A DNA stretch of 64,000 nt from Natrarchaeobius halalkaliphilus (GCF_003841485.1 NZ_REFY01000006.1:124001-188000); one strand, 5' to 3'; counted from the first letter of the stretch, positions 50,645 to 60,673 are shown. The notes: generated from the sequence alone by a model not told the origin. Made by a program: numbers and translations.

Positions 50645-51880
50645 TCAGTCTCGCTCGACGTCGTAGGCGGTGTAGTAGGGTTCGGGGACGTAGACGCGGC
50701 CCTCGAGCGGGGCCATGGGATCGTCGGTTGCGGCCTCCGTCTCGCGGCGGTACAGCGGCGTTCCGTCCGTCGCGTCGAGCGCCCAGACGGTGCTCGTGTC
50801 GTCGAACGCCCAGACGATGCCGTCGTCGTATCGCGGCGAGCCGGTGACGCTCCCGACAAGGCGGTACTCCCACCGTTCGCTTCCGTCGTCCGCGTCGTAA
50901 GCCGACACGTAGCCCATGTCGTCGCCCGCATAAATCGTCCCGTTGGCGACGGCGATCTGCGAGTGGATGGCGTTCTCGAGAGTGAGCTCCCATTCGACGG
51001 CTTCAGTGGCCAGATCGAACGCTTGAACCGACTCGTGGCCCGTAAAGTACAGCGTGTCGCCTCTCCGAGCGAACCTCCCCGAGACGTCGTGTTCCCGCTC
51101 GATCTCACCGGTATCCGGATCCAGCGCGTACAGTACGTCATCCGAGACGTACAGCGTGGAGTCGAAGAGAACCGGCCCGTACGGGTGTTCCGTCCCGATC
51201 GTTCGTTCCCACTCGATCTCCCGAGAGTCGACCGAAAGCGCCCGGATCGGAACCGCCTCGTCGTCGAACGGCGTTCCCGTGTAGTACACCCGTTCCGTAG
51301 TCGCATCGAGCCCTCTCAGCCGATCGAGACCCGTCTCGTGCATCCACAGCTCGGTCCCATCGTCCCCGTCGTAGGCGTAGATTCGGCCATCGTACTCGCC
51401 TGGCTCGGACGTGAAGCTCGTGTAGTTGATGAACGCGAACTCGTCCGTTCTCGCGAATCCGTCGCCGTTCATCGGCCAGATGCTGTACCTGTCAGGGTCG
51501 CTGCTTTCTGTCGACCACACCACTTCGCCGTCCCGGGTCAGAACGTACACGTCCGGGCTGTCCCTGGCGACGAACTGCCCGTCGGAAACGTACACGTGCG
51601 AGAGTTCCAGATCGTGCCAGGCCTCGGTCAACTCGAGTTCGTCAGGCTGGTCGTCGCCGTCGGTATCTTCACCACTCGCTGGTGCCTCGTCGTCGTCACT
51701 CCCGCCCGCGTCGTCGCCGTTACCCGGCGTGGAGTGGGTGTCGGCGGACTGTTCGTCCGGCGTCTCCTCGAGAAGCGGCTGCATGCATCCCGCCAGCCCC
51801 CCGAGTATCGACAGCGAAGTCACACGCAGCGCCTCCCGCCTGTTCGCGAGACCTCCGACGTTCGATCCCTCCCGTGACAT
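50645..51880 (-). CDS. PQQ-binding-like beta-propeller lipoprotein (copy 2)
   Basis: 411 residues, related to copy 1. N-terminus NRREALRVTSLSILGGLAGCMQPL carries a lipobox and, before it, a run of acidic/Gly residues that could be tether. Blades such as IYAYDGDDGTELWMHETG, LYALDPDTGEIEREHDVS, AYDADDGSERWEYRLVG, WALDATDGTPLYRRETE. Upstream of copy 1 on the same strand with 52 bp between. Confidence 0.85.
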   Translation of the reverse strand: MSREGSNVGGLANRREALRVTSLSILGGLAGCMQPLLEETPDEQSADTHSTPGNGDDAGGSDDDEAPASGEDTDGDDQPDELELTEAWHDLELSHVYVSDGQFVARDSPDVYVLTRDGEVVWSTESSDPDRYSIWPMNGDGFARTDEFAFINYTSFTSEPGEYDGRIYAYDGDDGTELWMHETGLDRLRGLDATTERVYYTGTPFDDEAVPIRALSVDSREIEWERTIGTEHPYGPVLFDSTLYVSDDVLYALDPDTGEIEREHDVSGRFARRGDTLYFTGHESVQAFDLATEAVEWELTLENAIHSQIAVANGTIYAGDDMGYVSAYDADDGSERWEYRLVGSVTGSPRYDDGIVWAFDDTSTVWALDATDGTPLYRRETEAATDDPMAPLEGRVYVPEPYYTAYDVERD

Positions 51881-52042
51881 TACGAACTACCGGTGTGTCA
51901 CTGTTCAAAAACGTATCGAATCCCGTGAATTTGCGACCTAACACGGTACGACGTGCGTGTACCGGGCGAGGCGGGACGGTTTCACGGTTCGAACCTGTCT
52001 GATCGGTAGTATTAAATAAGTCAGTTTGTATGGCCCATCTAG

Positions 52043-52870
52043 ATGGTTGCGACACCGCTTCGCGTCGTTCGATACGGGTTCTACGCCGTTTTTGACCCCT
52101 CAAAAATCGTCGGAGAACGAACGGCGGTTTACGCACAGACGCGACGCGAGCGGGTCCGAAAGGCGGCCCGGCTGGTTAGTTTCTACCTGACCAATCTGTT
52201 CGTCTACGCTGTTCCGTTGACGTACGCCGGTTTCGGCGCCACCGGAACGGTCGGTGATCCGCCCGCCATCGTCGGGGAACTCGCGGTCATCGTCGGCTCG
52301 GATCCGGCCACGACCTGGCAGTTCCTGTCTACGCTGATTCAGAACTGCTCGTACCTCCTCCTGTTCTCGGTTCTGACGTTCGGGATGTTTCATCTCGCCG
52401 TCTGGCTCACCCGGAACTCGAGTGGGTTTCTCCAGTCGATTCACACCGTCGTCTACAGCACCGGTATCTATCTCGCAGCGATCTTCAGTTTCACCTGGTA
52501 TCTCTCGACGTCGCCGGCGATCGTCGTCGCTGAGGGGTGGTTGATCTGGATTCAGGCCGAGTTCATTTACACGCTCATCGACCTCGTCGGGGCAAATCTG
52601 GAACTCCCCGGTGGACGTCCGGATCCCGTCGATTTGGGCGGCATTACGCAATCCGGAGCGCTCGCGCTCGCCGGCCTGTTCGTCTCGGTCGGCTACTACC
52701 TGTACTCGTTGTACCTCGGTAGCCGGATCAACCACGAATCGAACCGATTTGCGGCGCTGATCGCGGTCGCCTTCGTGATCGTCTCACCGATCCTGTTCGT
52801 GCTCGGATCGATCCTGCTGGCACTGTCCGCCCAGACCGGCACCGTTGCCGCCGCGTTCCTACCGATTTAG
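52043..52870 (+). CDS. Yip1-like polytopic membrane protein
   Basis: 275 residues; six hydrophobic spans, N-terminal amphipathic region FYAVFDPSKIVGERTAVYAQTRRERVRKAARLV, then typical YIP1 spacing. The last helix ends AQTGTVAAAFLPI. 2 bp upstream of the PH-domain gene, so co-expressed. May organise membranes; no direct activity known. Confidence 0.75.
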   Translation: MVATPLRVVRYGFYAVFDPSKIVGERTAVYAQTRRERVRKAARLVSFYLTNLFVYAVPLTYAGFGATGTVGDPPAIVGELAVIVGSDPATTWQFLSTLIQNCSYLLLFSVLTFGMFHLAVWLTRNSSGFLQSIHTVVYSTGIYLAAIFSFTWYLSTSPAIVVAEGWLIWIQAEFIYTLIDLVGANLELPGGRPDPVDLGGITQSGALALAGLFVSVGYYLYSLYLGSRINHESNRFAALIAVAFVIVSPILFVLGSILLALSAQTGTVAAAFLPI

Positions 52871-52872
52871 CC

Positions 52873-53454
52873 ATGACACCACAGCAATCCATACCCGACG
52901 CCGACGAATCGATCGATGATCAGTCAGCCGAGACCGACGGATCCGATCCGTCACGTCACGAGCGAGTGCGTCTCCGGACGCGACCGACGATCAAACCGCC
53001 GCTGGTGTGGATCCTCGTGACGGTCATCGTGGGTGGCGCACTCGCTCTCGCGTCCTTCGCCAACGTCTACGGACTCGAGGACCCCGGTCTCGCATCGATC
53101 GTCGGATGGACGGTCGTCTTCGTCGTCTTCGTCGTTTCCCTCCGGTTGCTCGTTCGCATCTACGTCTTGACCCGGACGACGTACACGGTGACCGAGACGG
53201 ACATTCGCCACGAGTTCTCGCTGTGGTTCAGACAGTACTCGCGGGAGATCCCCCTCGACAGAGTTCGCGGACAGGAGTTCCAGCAGGATCGCATCCAGCG
53301 GGTTTTCGGCGTCGGAACGATCTCGGTTCTCACCGGCGGGACGAACGCCAGCCTCGGCTACGTCGAGTTTCAGAACGTGCCGAATCCGAACGAGGTGACA
53401 GAAACCGTCCGCGAACAGCGTCTCGCTGCATCGCCCATCGGCGGCCTCGAGTGA
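52873..53454 (+). CDS. PH-domain (bPH2) membrane protein
   Basis: 193 residues: acidic N-terminus, two spans (PPLVWILVTVIVGGALALASFA and IVGWTVVFVVFVVSLRLLV), then the PH-like fold beginning LTRTTYTVTETDIRHEFSLWFRQYSREIPLDRVRGQEFQQDRIQRVFGVGTISV. Matches bPH2 proteins. Operon partner of the Yip1-like gene. Confidence 0.82.
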   Translation: MTPQQSIPDADESIDDQSAETDGSDPSRHERVRLRTRPTIKPPLVWILVTVIVGGALALASFANVYGLEDPGLASIVGWTVVFVVFVVSLRLLVRIYVLTRTTYTVTETDIRHEFSLWFRQYSREIPLDRVRGQEFQQDRIQRVFGVGTISVLTGGTNASLGYVEFQNVPNPNEVTETVREQRLAASPIGGLE

Positions 53455-53574
53455 GACGATCTGCTGTACGTCGGTTTCGGTGGACCGTCGAACGATCGCG
53501 GTCCCACCGGTAGATCGATACGATAGATCGTACGAGTCACCGACGACGGGTGATCGTCGGCCGGGTTCGAAGTC

Positions 53575-53724
53575 CTTATACCCGAACGACGGATACGTTC
53601 GACCGACTCGCTGGTTCGCGGGCATCAGTGGGCACCTGCACGGCATCCGCCGCAGGTCGGGATGTGATCCGCGGGGACGGTCCCCGGTCCGGATTGAACC
53701 AGGAAAGGCCCGCAGGTAACACCA
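53575..53724 (+). promoter_or_regulatory. TATA element and structured leader of rpl15e
   Basis: CCTTATA (53574-53580) is the likely promoter, giving a leader near 115 nt. CCTGC (53635-53639) can pair with GCAGG at 53652-53656 or with GCAGG at 53712-53716 near the start, and GCGGGC (53618-53623) with GCCCGC (53708-53713). Possible alternative folds. Confidence 0.4.
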
Positions 53725-54315
53725 ATGGCACGAAGCTTCTACTCCCACATCAAGGAGGCATGGAAGGACCCCGACGACGGTAAACTCGGGGAACTGCAGT
53801 GGCAACGCAAACAGGAGTGGCGCAAACAGGGCGCGATCGAGCGAATCGATCGTCCAACGCGACTCGACAAAGCGCGCGAACTCGGCTACAAAGCGAAACA
53901 GGGAATCGTCGTAACCCGCGTTTCCGTCCGAAAGGGGACGGCACGCAAACAGCGACACAAGGCCGGTCGACGCTCGAAGCGCCAGGGCGTCAACCGCATC
54001 GGGCGGCGAAAAAACATCCAGCGCATCGGAGAGGAGCGCGTCTCCCGGAAGTACCCCAACCTGCGGGTGCTCAACAGCTACTGGGTCGGTGAAGACGGCT
54101 CACAGAAGTGGTTCGAAGTGATCCTCGTCGATCCGAACCACCCCGCGATCGAAAACGACGACGATCTGAACTGGATCTGCGACGACGCCCACAACAACCG
54201 CGCGTTCCGTGGCCTCACTAATGCCGGCAAGGCAAACCGTGGGCTCAACAACCGCGGCAAGGGTGCAGAGAAGGTCCGTCCGTCCAACACCGGTGGACAG
54301 GGTCGCGCGAAGTAA
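53725..54315 (+). CDS. rpl15e: 50S ribosomal protein L15e
   Basis: 196 residues: MARSFYSHIKEAWKDPDDGKLGELQWQRKQEWRKQGAIERIDRPTRLDKARELGYKAKQGIVVTRVSVRKG and the RGLTNAGKANRGLNNRGKG C-terminus are diagnostic. Binds 23S rRNA in the large subunit. Single gene. Confidence 0.97.
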   Translation: MARSFYSHIKEAWKDPDDGKLGELQWQRKQEWRKQGAIERIDRPTRLDKARELGYKAKQGIVVTRVSVRKGTARKQRHKAGRRSKRQGVNRIGRRKNIQRIGEERVSRKYPNLRVLNSYWVGEDGSQKWFEVILVDPNHPAIENDDDLNWICDDAHNNRAFRGLTNAGKANRGLNNRGKGAEKVRPSNTGGQGRAK

Positions 54316-54454
54316 CGACAGCGAAATCGCGTTCTCGGTTCGCGCATAATCGATCGAAATCGAACAAAACCGATCACGTTTCGTCCGTTCGATAGTTTCC
54401 ATCGAGCGGGAGCTATGCCCGATATTTAAGCTCTCGGCACGCCTACGTTCGGCC

Positions 54455-54889
54455 ATGACGGATCACATCCTCGTTCCCGTCGACGATTCCAACCGATCGA
54501 CGCAAGCGATCGAGTTCGCCTGTCGGGAGTACCCGAATGCGACGATCACCGCATTACACGTCCTCGATCCTGGCGATTTCTACGCGGCGACCGGACTCGA
54601 GGGTGGTGCGATGGTGAACTACGACGAGATTCACCAGCAACACGAACGACAGGCCGAGACGGTCCTCGAGAACGCACGCGAACTGGCGGCCGAACACGGA
54701 CGCGAACTCGAGACCGAACAGATGATCGGCAGCGTCTCCCGGTCGATCGTCGATTACGCCGACGAACACGACGTCGATCACGTCGCGATCGGCAGCCACG
54801 GCCGAACGGGTGCGAGTCGAATCCTCCTCGGTAGCGTGGCCGAGACGGTGGCCCGGCGCTCGCCGGTCCCCGTAACGATCGTTCGCTGA
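54455..54889 (+). CDS. Universal stress protein (UspA family)
   Basis: 144 residues with UspA nucleotide-binding signature (ILVPVDDSNRSTQAIEFACREY at the start and HVAIGSHGRTGASRILLGSVAETVARRSPVPVTIVR at the end: G-x2-G-x9-G-S). ATP-binding subclass. A TATA-like element ATATTTAAG lies about 30 bp before the start. Confidence 0.93.
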   Translation: MTDHILVPVDDSNRSTQAIEFACREYPNATITALHVLDPGDFYAATGLEGGAMVNYDEIHQQHERQAETVLENARELAAEHGRELETEQMIGSVSRSIVDYADEHDVDHVAIGSHGRTGASRILLGSVAETVARRSPVPVTIVR

Positions 54890-54919
54890 GGCTATCGCCT
54901 CACTGAATTTCTCTCGGAA

Positions 54920-55630
54920 TCAGACGCTCGTGAGCGCGCCGACTGGTGCGTCCGTTCGCCCGCGTGCGCGTTCGATCCCGTCTTCGCCGGCGGCGATGAG
55001 GGTGAAGACGCCGGCGACGTCGGCATCGGCCGTTTCGACGATGTCGAGGAGGAGTTCCTGCGTTTCCCCGGAGCGAATGAGGTCATCGACGACCAGAACG
55101 GATTCGCCAGCGTCGATCGCGGATGCGGGGAGGTAGTAGGTGAGTTGAATTCCCGATTCGAGTCGTTCACGGGCCTCGATGAACTCCTCGACGGCGGTTT
55201 CTTTGCGCTTTTTCGCGTAGGCACAACGCGTCCCGTAGTAGCTCGCAAGCGACGCGGCGAGCGTGATTCCGTCGGTTGCTGCGGTGAGAACGACGTCCGG
55301 TCGACCGAACTCGAACCCGTTCGCGATGACGGGCGAAACGAGGTCCAGAAACGGCTGGTCGAAGACGGTCCCGGTGTTGTCGACGTACCCTTCGTCGTCG
55401 ACCTGGATTCGCGCGCCGAGTTCCTCGGCCAGGGCCGTTCGGCCGAGGTCTTCGACGACGTCGTGTGCGCGGTCGGTTCCGGGGAGAACGTGTCCGTTGA
55501 CGTATCGGTTGAGATCGCCTGCAGGGAGCCCGGTCGTCACGGCGAGTTCGTCGTACGTTCGCGTTTCTTTCAGCATTCGCAGGACGTCGACGGCTCGTAA
55601 CTGAAGGGCTGCTTTCTCGGCTCGGTTCAT
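54920..55630 (-). CDS. gfcR: GfcR: orotate phosphoribosyltransferase-like transcriptional regulator
   Basis: 236 residues from MNRAEKAALQLRAVDVLRMLKETRTYDELAVTTGLPAGDLNRYVNGHVLPG: an N-terminal HTH fused to a PRTase-like domain with PRPP loop SVLVVDDLIRSGETQ. In Haloferax, GfcR activates glycolytic genes. Core gene, opposite strand to uspA. Upstream 55631-55950 has no gene and is unremarkable. Confidence 0.92.
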   Translation of the reverse strand: MNRAEKAALQLRAVDVLRMLKETRTYDELAVTTGLPAGDLNRYVNGHVLPGTDRAHDVVEDLGRTALAEELGARIQVDDEGYVDNTGTVFDQPFLDLVSPVIANGFEFGRPDVVLTAATDGITLAASLASYYGTRCAYAKKRKETAVEEFIEARERLESGIQLTYYLPASAIDAGESVLVVDDLIRSGETQELLLDIVETADADVAGVFTLIAAGEDGIERARGRTDAPVGALTSV

Positions 55631-55955
55631 ACCACTATGCACGATTCCACAACTATGGGTATTTCGATCGAATTTCTATCCAGGATCGACACGGACGTGG
55701 CTCTTTGATTCGAGAAGGTGGCTCTCCGTGGATCGACGTAATCCGTCGCCGCGCTCGAGCGTGTGCCGTCTGGTGGATTTTCCGGACCGGTCGGCGGAAT
55801 ACCCTCCGTTCCGATGTGACCGTCTGACATTCGTTTCGCGTACTGGGCTCTGATCCGACCGGTGATTGAACTTTCGCTCGTTTCGAAGCCGGCAACGCAC
55901 AGCCGAGAGCCGAGCCCTTTTCAGCCGTCCGGGCCAGGTTCGGACGAGGAACACC

Positions 55956-57437
55956 GTGTCGGATACCGAACTGGAACGGGACGGGGATCGAAAGCGCGTC
56001 GACATGACGACCGGCGTGATCCCTCCGAAACTGCTCCAGCTGGCGTGGCCGCTCGTTCTGGGGAACCTCCTCCAGACGTTCTACAACCTCGCGGATATGT
56101 TCTGGGTCGGTCGCGTGGGGAGCGACGCCGTCGCTGCCGTCTCGCTCATGTTCCCGCTCTCGTGGCTGTTCGTCTCGACGGCGATGGGGCTAACCGCCGC
56201 GACCATCGCTCTCGTCTCCCAGCACGTCGGCGCTGGCGACGACCGGACGGCTGACAGAGTCGTCGGGCAGACGATTCTACTCGCCCTCGCGGTCTCGAGC
56301 GCTCTCGCCGCCGTCGGCCTGTACTTCCGGCGACCCTTGCTGTGGCTGATCGGTGCGCGCGATCAGGTGTTCGTCGAGGCGCTCGCGTACATCGAAGTCA
56401 TCTTCCTCGCACTACCGTTGACGTTCCTGTTTTTCGCGTTTCGGTCGTCGTTGCAGGGTGCCGGTGACACGAAGACGGCGATGTGGCTGGTCCTCATCTC
56501 GGCGGGTATCAACGTCGTTCTCGATCCGTTTTTCATCCTCGGCTGGGGGCCGTTCCCCGAGATGGGAACGCGAGGGGCGGCGGTGGCGACGTTTATCGCT
56601 CGAGCGATCGCAGCCGTTGCGGGTATCGTCATCCTCCTCGACGGTCGGTTCGGCGTTCGACTTCGGGTCGGTGATCTCGTGCCGAACCGTGCGATTCAGC
56701 GCCGGTTGATCGACGTCGGCTACCCGGCCACGATCGACGGCTGGGCGCGCAGTTTCGCCTCGGTCGCGATGGCGGGATTCGTCGCCCGCTTCGGCGCAGC
56801 ACCCACCGCGGCGTACGGGATCGGCGTCCGGTTGATGTCAGTCACCTGGGCGGTTTCAGGAGCGGTCGGTGATGCGACGGCGACCGGCGTCGGGCAGAAC
56901 CTCGGTGCGAAAACGCCCGAGCGGGCCGCAACGGTCGCCAGGACGGCGACCGCGACGACAATGGTGTTCATCTTCGCCGTCGCGGCGATTCTCCTCGCGT
57001 TTCCCGCCCAGGCGATGCGGATCTTCGTCGCGGATCCCGACGTGATCGCCGAGGGCGTCGTCTTTCTCCGGATCATGACCCCCTTCTGGGCGCTGTTCGC
57101 CGGCGTGATGGTCATCCAGGGAGCGTTCCGCGGAGCCGGCAACACGCGAGAGGCGATGGTCCTCTCGTTCCTCTCGCGGTGGATCTTTCGCGTGCCGGTC
57201 GCGCTCGTGCTCGCGTTCGCCTGGACGATTACCGTCCCCGGCGTCGGTCTCACGTTCGCCGCCTTCGACTGGGGCATCGAGGGGATCTGGTGGGCGTACT
57301 CGTTCGGTATGGTCGCCTCGTTCGTCGTTGCCGTCGCCTGGTTCCGTCTCGGCACGTGGCGAGAAGCCGTCATCGACGACGGCAGCTCGCCCGGAGACGG
57401 CTCGAGTCCACCGGAGACCGACACCGAGTCCGTCTGA
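55956..57437 (+). CDS. MATE-family multidrug efflux transporter
   Basis: 493 residues from GTG 55956 (VSDTELERDGDRKRVDMTTGVIPPKLLQLAWPLVLGNLLQTFYNLADMFWVG), with an internal ATG at 56004. Twelve helices in two repeats, typical for MOP-superfamily/MATE Na+ antiporters. The upstream in-frame part shows no homology. Exports cationic drugs or metabolites; substrate unknown. Confidence 0.9.
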   Translation: MSDTELERDGDRKRVDMTTGVIPPKLLQLAWPLVLGNLLQTFYNLADMFWVGRVGSDAVAAVSLMFPLSWLFVSTAMGLTAATIALVSQHVGAGDDRTADRVVGQTILLALAVSSALAAVGLYFRRPLLWLIGARDQVFVEALAYIEVIFLALPLTFLFFAFRSSLQGAGDTKTAMWLVLISAGINVVLDPFFILGWGPFPEMGTRGAAVATFIARAIAAVAGIVILLDGRFGVRLRVGDLVPNRAIQRRLIDVGYPATIDGWARSFASVAMAGFVARFGAAPTAAYGIGVRLMSVTWAVSGAVGDATATGVGQNLGAKTPERAATVARTATATTMVFIFAVAAILLAFPAQAMRIFVADPDVIAEGVVFLRIMTPFWALFAGVMVIQGAFRGAGNTREAMVLSFLSRWIFRVPVALVLAFAWTITVPGVGLTFAAFDWGIEGIWWAYSFGMVASFVVAVAWFRLGTWREAVIDDGSSPGDGSSPPETDTESV

Positions 57438-57457
57438 TGCGTTCGACGCCGGGTCGA

Positions 57458-58978
57458 TCACCGCTCGAACAGGCTAACCGGGAGCCACTTGCGGAGCGCC
57501 GGACTGAACTCGGCGGCCATCTGCGCGTCGGCATCGGTGAACGCGTCCATCAGGATCAACGTTCCGAGGTACGTTGCGATCACCACGACCGGAAGGACGG
57601 CCACGATCGCGAGGTCGGACTCGAGGACGTAGACGACGGGAACGCCGGCGATCGTGGCCGGGACGCCCGAAGCCACGATCTTCGCGAAATCCCTGGTGAA
57701 CGGATGAATGCGGTCGAGGTAGTAGATCTCGGCCAGCGTCAGTGCGCCGACCAGAAAGAGCGCCGCCGCGGAGCCGATCGCAGCGCCTTCGATGCCGACG
57801 ATCGGAACGAGCGCCATCGAGACGATGAAATTGGTTCCGAAGAGTGCAAGCGTGTTGGCGAAGACGATCCGCGAGTAGCCGAGTCCCTGTAACAGCGAGC
57901 CGTCCGGACCGCCGAACGTGACGTTGAACAGAAACGCGCCGGCGAGCAGTGCAACGACCGCGCTGGCTTCGGCGTACTGTGGCGTGTACAACACCGCGAG
58001 ATACGAACTCGCCCCGAGCGAGAGCACGATCGCCACCGGGAGCGTGATCGCGACGATCCAGCGAGCCATGATCCGAAACCGCTGTTGGACCAGTTCGACG
58101 TCGTCTCTGGTTTCCGCGATGAGGGGCTTGAACACCGGCGACAGGGAGTTGAAAATGATCATCAGCCCGGAGCCCAGCATGTAGCCGACCCGGTAGATAC
58201 CGACGTCGTCGGACTCGAGGAAGTACCCCAGAACGAAGTAGTCGACGTGTCCCATCAACACGAAGACGACGCTAGTCATCGCGAGGGGCACGGAGTACGT
58301 CACGAGCGGTCCCGGTGCGACGAACTCGAGTTCGGTCGAGAGGAGGTCCCACGCCTTGTAGGTGAAGACGGCCGCGCCGATGGTGATCGCGACGAACAGA
58401 CCGATGACGTAGCCGGCGATCAGACCCAGGAGCCCGTATCCGACGAGCAATAGAACGGCGGTGACGGCGAAGCGAACGATCGGACGGACGAGATCGCGCA
58501 TGATGACGCGATACTGCAGCTTTTTGATGCTGTAGTAGGAGGTGAGCAAGACGTTGTAGATCGCGAGCATCGGGATCGTCACGGAGAGGAGCAACAGAGC
58601 GATCCGCATCGCCGGCTCCTGGAAGAACTCGCCCACGAAGTCGGAACTCATCGCGAGTGCGAGCGCGACGAGCGAGGACGTCACGAGGACGGTCGCGGTT
58701 ACCTGGACGATCACGCCCTTTGCCTTGCCGCGTTCTCCCTCGTCTAAATACTGTGGAACGAAGTAGTCGATCGCGAGCGGGAGACCGAGGTTCGCAAACA
58801 CCTGCATGAACAGAATGACGGACGTCGCGAGAACGAACAGTCCGTAGACGGAAGGGCTGACAAATCGTGTCATCAGCATGACTATTGCGAAGCCGAAGAC
58901 ACCGTTGACGACGTTCCCGACGAACGTGATGCTTCCTTGCTTTGCGAGCGTCGAGATGCCCTCGTCCTGATTCGTCAT
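57458..58978 (-). CDS. Polysaccharide/oligosaccharide flippase (MOP superfamily)
   Basis: 506 residues from MTNQDEGISTLAKQGSITFVGNVVNGVFGFAIVMLMTRFVSPSVYGLFVLATSVI. Fourteen-helix arrangement of Wzx/AglR-like flippases. Probably moves lipid-linked glycans across the membrane for S-layer N-glycosylation. Convergent with the MATE gene. No aglycosylation cluster is visible nearby. Confidence 0.88.
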   Translation of the reverse strand: MTNQDEGISTLAKQGSITFVGNVVNGVFGFAIVMLMTRFVSPSVYGLFVLATSVILFMQVFANLGLPLAIDYFVPQYLDEGERGKAKGVIVQVTATVLVTSSLVALALAMSSDFVGEFFQEPAMRIALLLLSVTIPMLAIYNVLLTSYYSIKKLQYRVIMRDLVRPIVRFAVTAVLLLVGYGLLGLIAGYVIGLFVAITIGAAVFTYKAWDLLSTELEFVAPGPLVTYSVPLAMTSVVFVLMGHVDYFVLGYFLESDDVGIYRVGYMLGSGLMIIFNSLSPVFKPLIAETRDDVELVQQRFRIMARWIVAITLPVAIVLSLGASSYLAVLYTPQYAEASAVVALLAGAFLFNVTFGGPDGSLLQGLGYSRIVFANTLALFGTNFIVSMALVPIVGIEGAAIGSAAALFLVGALTLAEIYYLDRIHPFTRDFAKIVASGVPATIAGVPVVYVLESDLAIVAVLPVVVIATYLGTLILMDAFTDADAQMAAEFSPALRKWLPVSLFER

Positions 58979-59030
58979 GTCCCCATACCGGTCGTGTCTC
59001 CGCACCGTCACCTGCCAGGTGCATCGCCGC

Positions 59031-59414
59031 CTAGACGCCAGTCGCCGGTTCGAGTTCGTACGACTCGACCTCGGCAGCTCTCTCCCCGAAGTGTGGAAAT
59101 TCGACCTCGAACGCCCACTGTTCCCCTGAAGAGACGTCCTCGTCGACGTTCTCGATGACGCTCTCGAGTTGCTCGCCTTCCTCGTCGAAGAAAGTTGCCC
59201 GAATCTCGATGTAACTCAGCGTCCGCTCGCCCACGTTTCGAACGACTGCCCAGACGTAGACGCGCTCGTCTTCGGTTCCAGGATCGTCTCGCACGAGGTC
59301 GTCCCAGACGATTTCGACGTCTCCGGGCTCCGTGATGTCTTCTCCGTTCTCCTCGACGAAGTCGAGACAGCCGGGTAACACGATCGCGAGCGAGAGGAAC
59401 GCGCGACGATGCAT
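59031..59414 (-). CDS. Lipoprotein with FxLYD-type domain
   Basis: 127 residues. N-terminus MHRRAFLSLAIVLPGCLDF with lipobox LPGC. The rest, EDERVYVWAVVRNVGERTLSYIEIRATFFDEEGEQLESVIENVDEDVSSGEQWAFEVEFP, is the FxLYD beta-sandwich pattern (V.G.V.N.G......E.....FYD..G). Surface-anchored protein of unknown partner. Confidence 0.82.
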   Translation of the reverse strand: MHRRAFLSLAIVLPGCLDFVEENGEDITEPGDVEIVWDDLVRDDPGTEDERVYVWAVVRNVGERTLSYIEIRATFFDEEGEQLESVIENVDEDVSSGEQWAFEVEFPHFGERAAEVESYELEPATGV

Positions 59415-59522
59415 CTGCCTGCTATTCGCGGGGCCGCATCTTGAGGGTTCTGGCGATCATCGAGAGGCCGCCGATGCGATCAAAAACGCGTCCGTTTTAC
59501 AGCTTCGTCGGTACCATCCGGT

Positions 59523-60272
59523 ATGGAGTGTCGCCACTGCGGCTCGCCGCTCGAGAAACCCGGCGACTTCTGTCTCGTCTGTCGGGAGTCGAACACCGGC
59601 GCGATCGTCCTCGAGGCGGCACGGGACCGGGCGACGATGACGATACTCGCGAGAGCGGATGGCGACGACGAACGACCCACCGACGACACGCAGATCCGAG
59701 GGACGACGACGATCACGACGACGCCCGAACGCGGTGAGAACGAACCCGTCGAACTCCGGAATTTCGCTGGACTGATCGGTGACGAAATTCGCCGCAAACG
59801 ACCCGAGGAGGTCTATGCGGGCGGCGTTCGGTCGGTTATCCGTGCCGTCCGCGCGGACATTCACTACCCGTGCTACCGCGTCGACGACGAGGACCCCGTC
59901 GCCGCCGTTCTCGAGCGCCGCGGAAATCGCGCACTCGACGTCGTCGAGACGCCTCCGGCCGAGAAGATCGGCGGCAGCCACACGACGCTCATCGGCGGCC
60001 GAACCGGAATGCGAGCCATTCACGCCGTCGCCGACCACCCTCACGTCAAAAAAGTCATCCCCGGTCCGATCGACGCCGGCGGAACCGGTTCCCGGTCCGG
60101 TCTCCGGGCGAAAGTCACCCGCGCCGACGGTGGCGGCAACGTTCGCATGCTCTTGCGCGACGGCTCGAGCGTCCAGGAAAACCGTATCGTGACGACCGCC
60201 CGCGATCGGGAGATGGGCGAGCGGATCCGCGACGATCTGAACGACGTCCTCTCCGACGAGGAGTTCCGGTAG
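59523..60272 (+). CDS. DUF2103 predicted metal-binding protein
   Basis: 249 residues. N-terminal zinc ribbon (MECRHCGSPLEKPGDFCLVC), acidic middle, and the DUF2103 core (EKIGGSHTTLIGGRTGMRAIHAVADHPHVKKVIPGPIDAGGTGSRSGLRAKVTRADGGGNVRMLLRDG). Conserved in archaea and linked here to the ribosomal/transcription cluster; biochemical role unknown. Confidence 0.85.
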   Translation: MECRHCGSPLEKPGDFCLVCRESNTGAIVLEAARDRATMTILARADGDDERPTDDTQIRGTTTITTTPERGENEPVELRNFAGLIGDEIRRKRPEEVYAGGVRSVIRAVRADIHYPCYRVDDEDPVAAVLERRGNRALDVVETPPAEKIGGSHTTLIGGRTGMRAIHAVADHPHVKKVIPGPIDAGGTGSRSGLRAKVTRADGGGNVRMLLRDGSSVQENRIVTTARDREMGERIRDDLNDVLSDEEFR

Positions 60273-60418
60273 GCGCTCTCGACGGAACCCGTCGGGCCGG
60301 GCCCGCTTTTCCGATCCGTTGGCCGAAACGCACGAATATTGTCACGACCCCGTGGAAGTGTCACCGTCTGCTGGTTGTCCACACCTTATCCGACCAGCGT
60401 AATTAGATTTAATTAGCT

Positions 60419-60631
60419 ATGCTCGAGCGTCCCGACGCCGTCCTGGCCGCGATTCCGTTGCTCGCGGCGAGCGGACTGGTCCTTCGGTCGCTGATCGCCG
60501 CAACCGGGTTCGGAACCGGATTGCTCGTCGCACCGCTGGCTCCGATCGGCTATCTCGCCGCCTTCGCGCTCGTCGTTCACGAACTCCTCGTCGGACCCGT
60601 CGCCCAACGTTCGAACGACGGATCGTCGTGA
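60419..60631 (+). CDS. Small two-helix membrane protein
   Basis: 70 residues: AVLAAIPLLAASGLVLRSLIAATGFGTGLLVAPLAPIGYLAAFALVVHELLVGP, two hydrophobic helices. Located just ahead of rpl37ae; conserved role unknown. Confidence 0.65.
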   Translation: MLERPDAVLAAIPLLAASGLVLRSLIAATGFGTGLLVAPLAPIGYLAAFALVVHELLVGPVAQRSNDGSS

Positions 60632-60673
60632 CTCAACAGCTTTAAGAATCCGCTGACGATAGAGAGCAGTACT

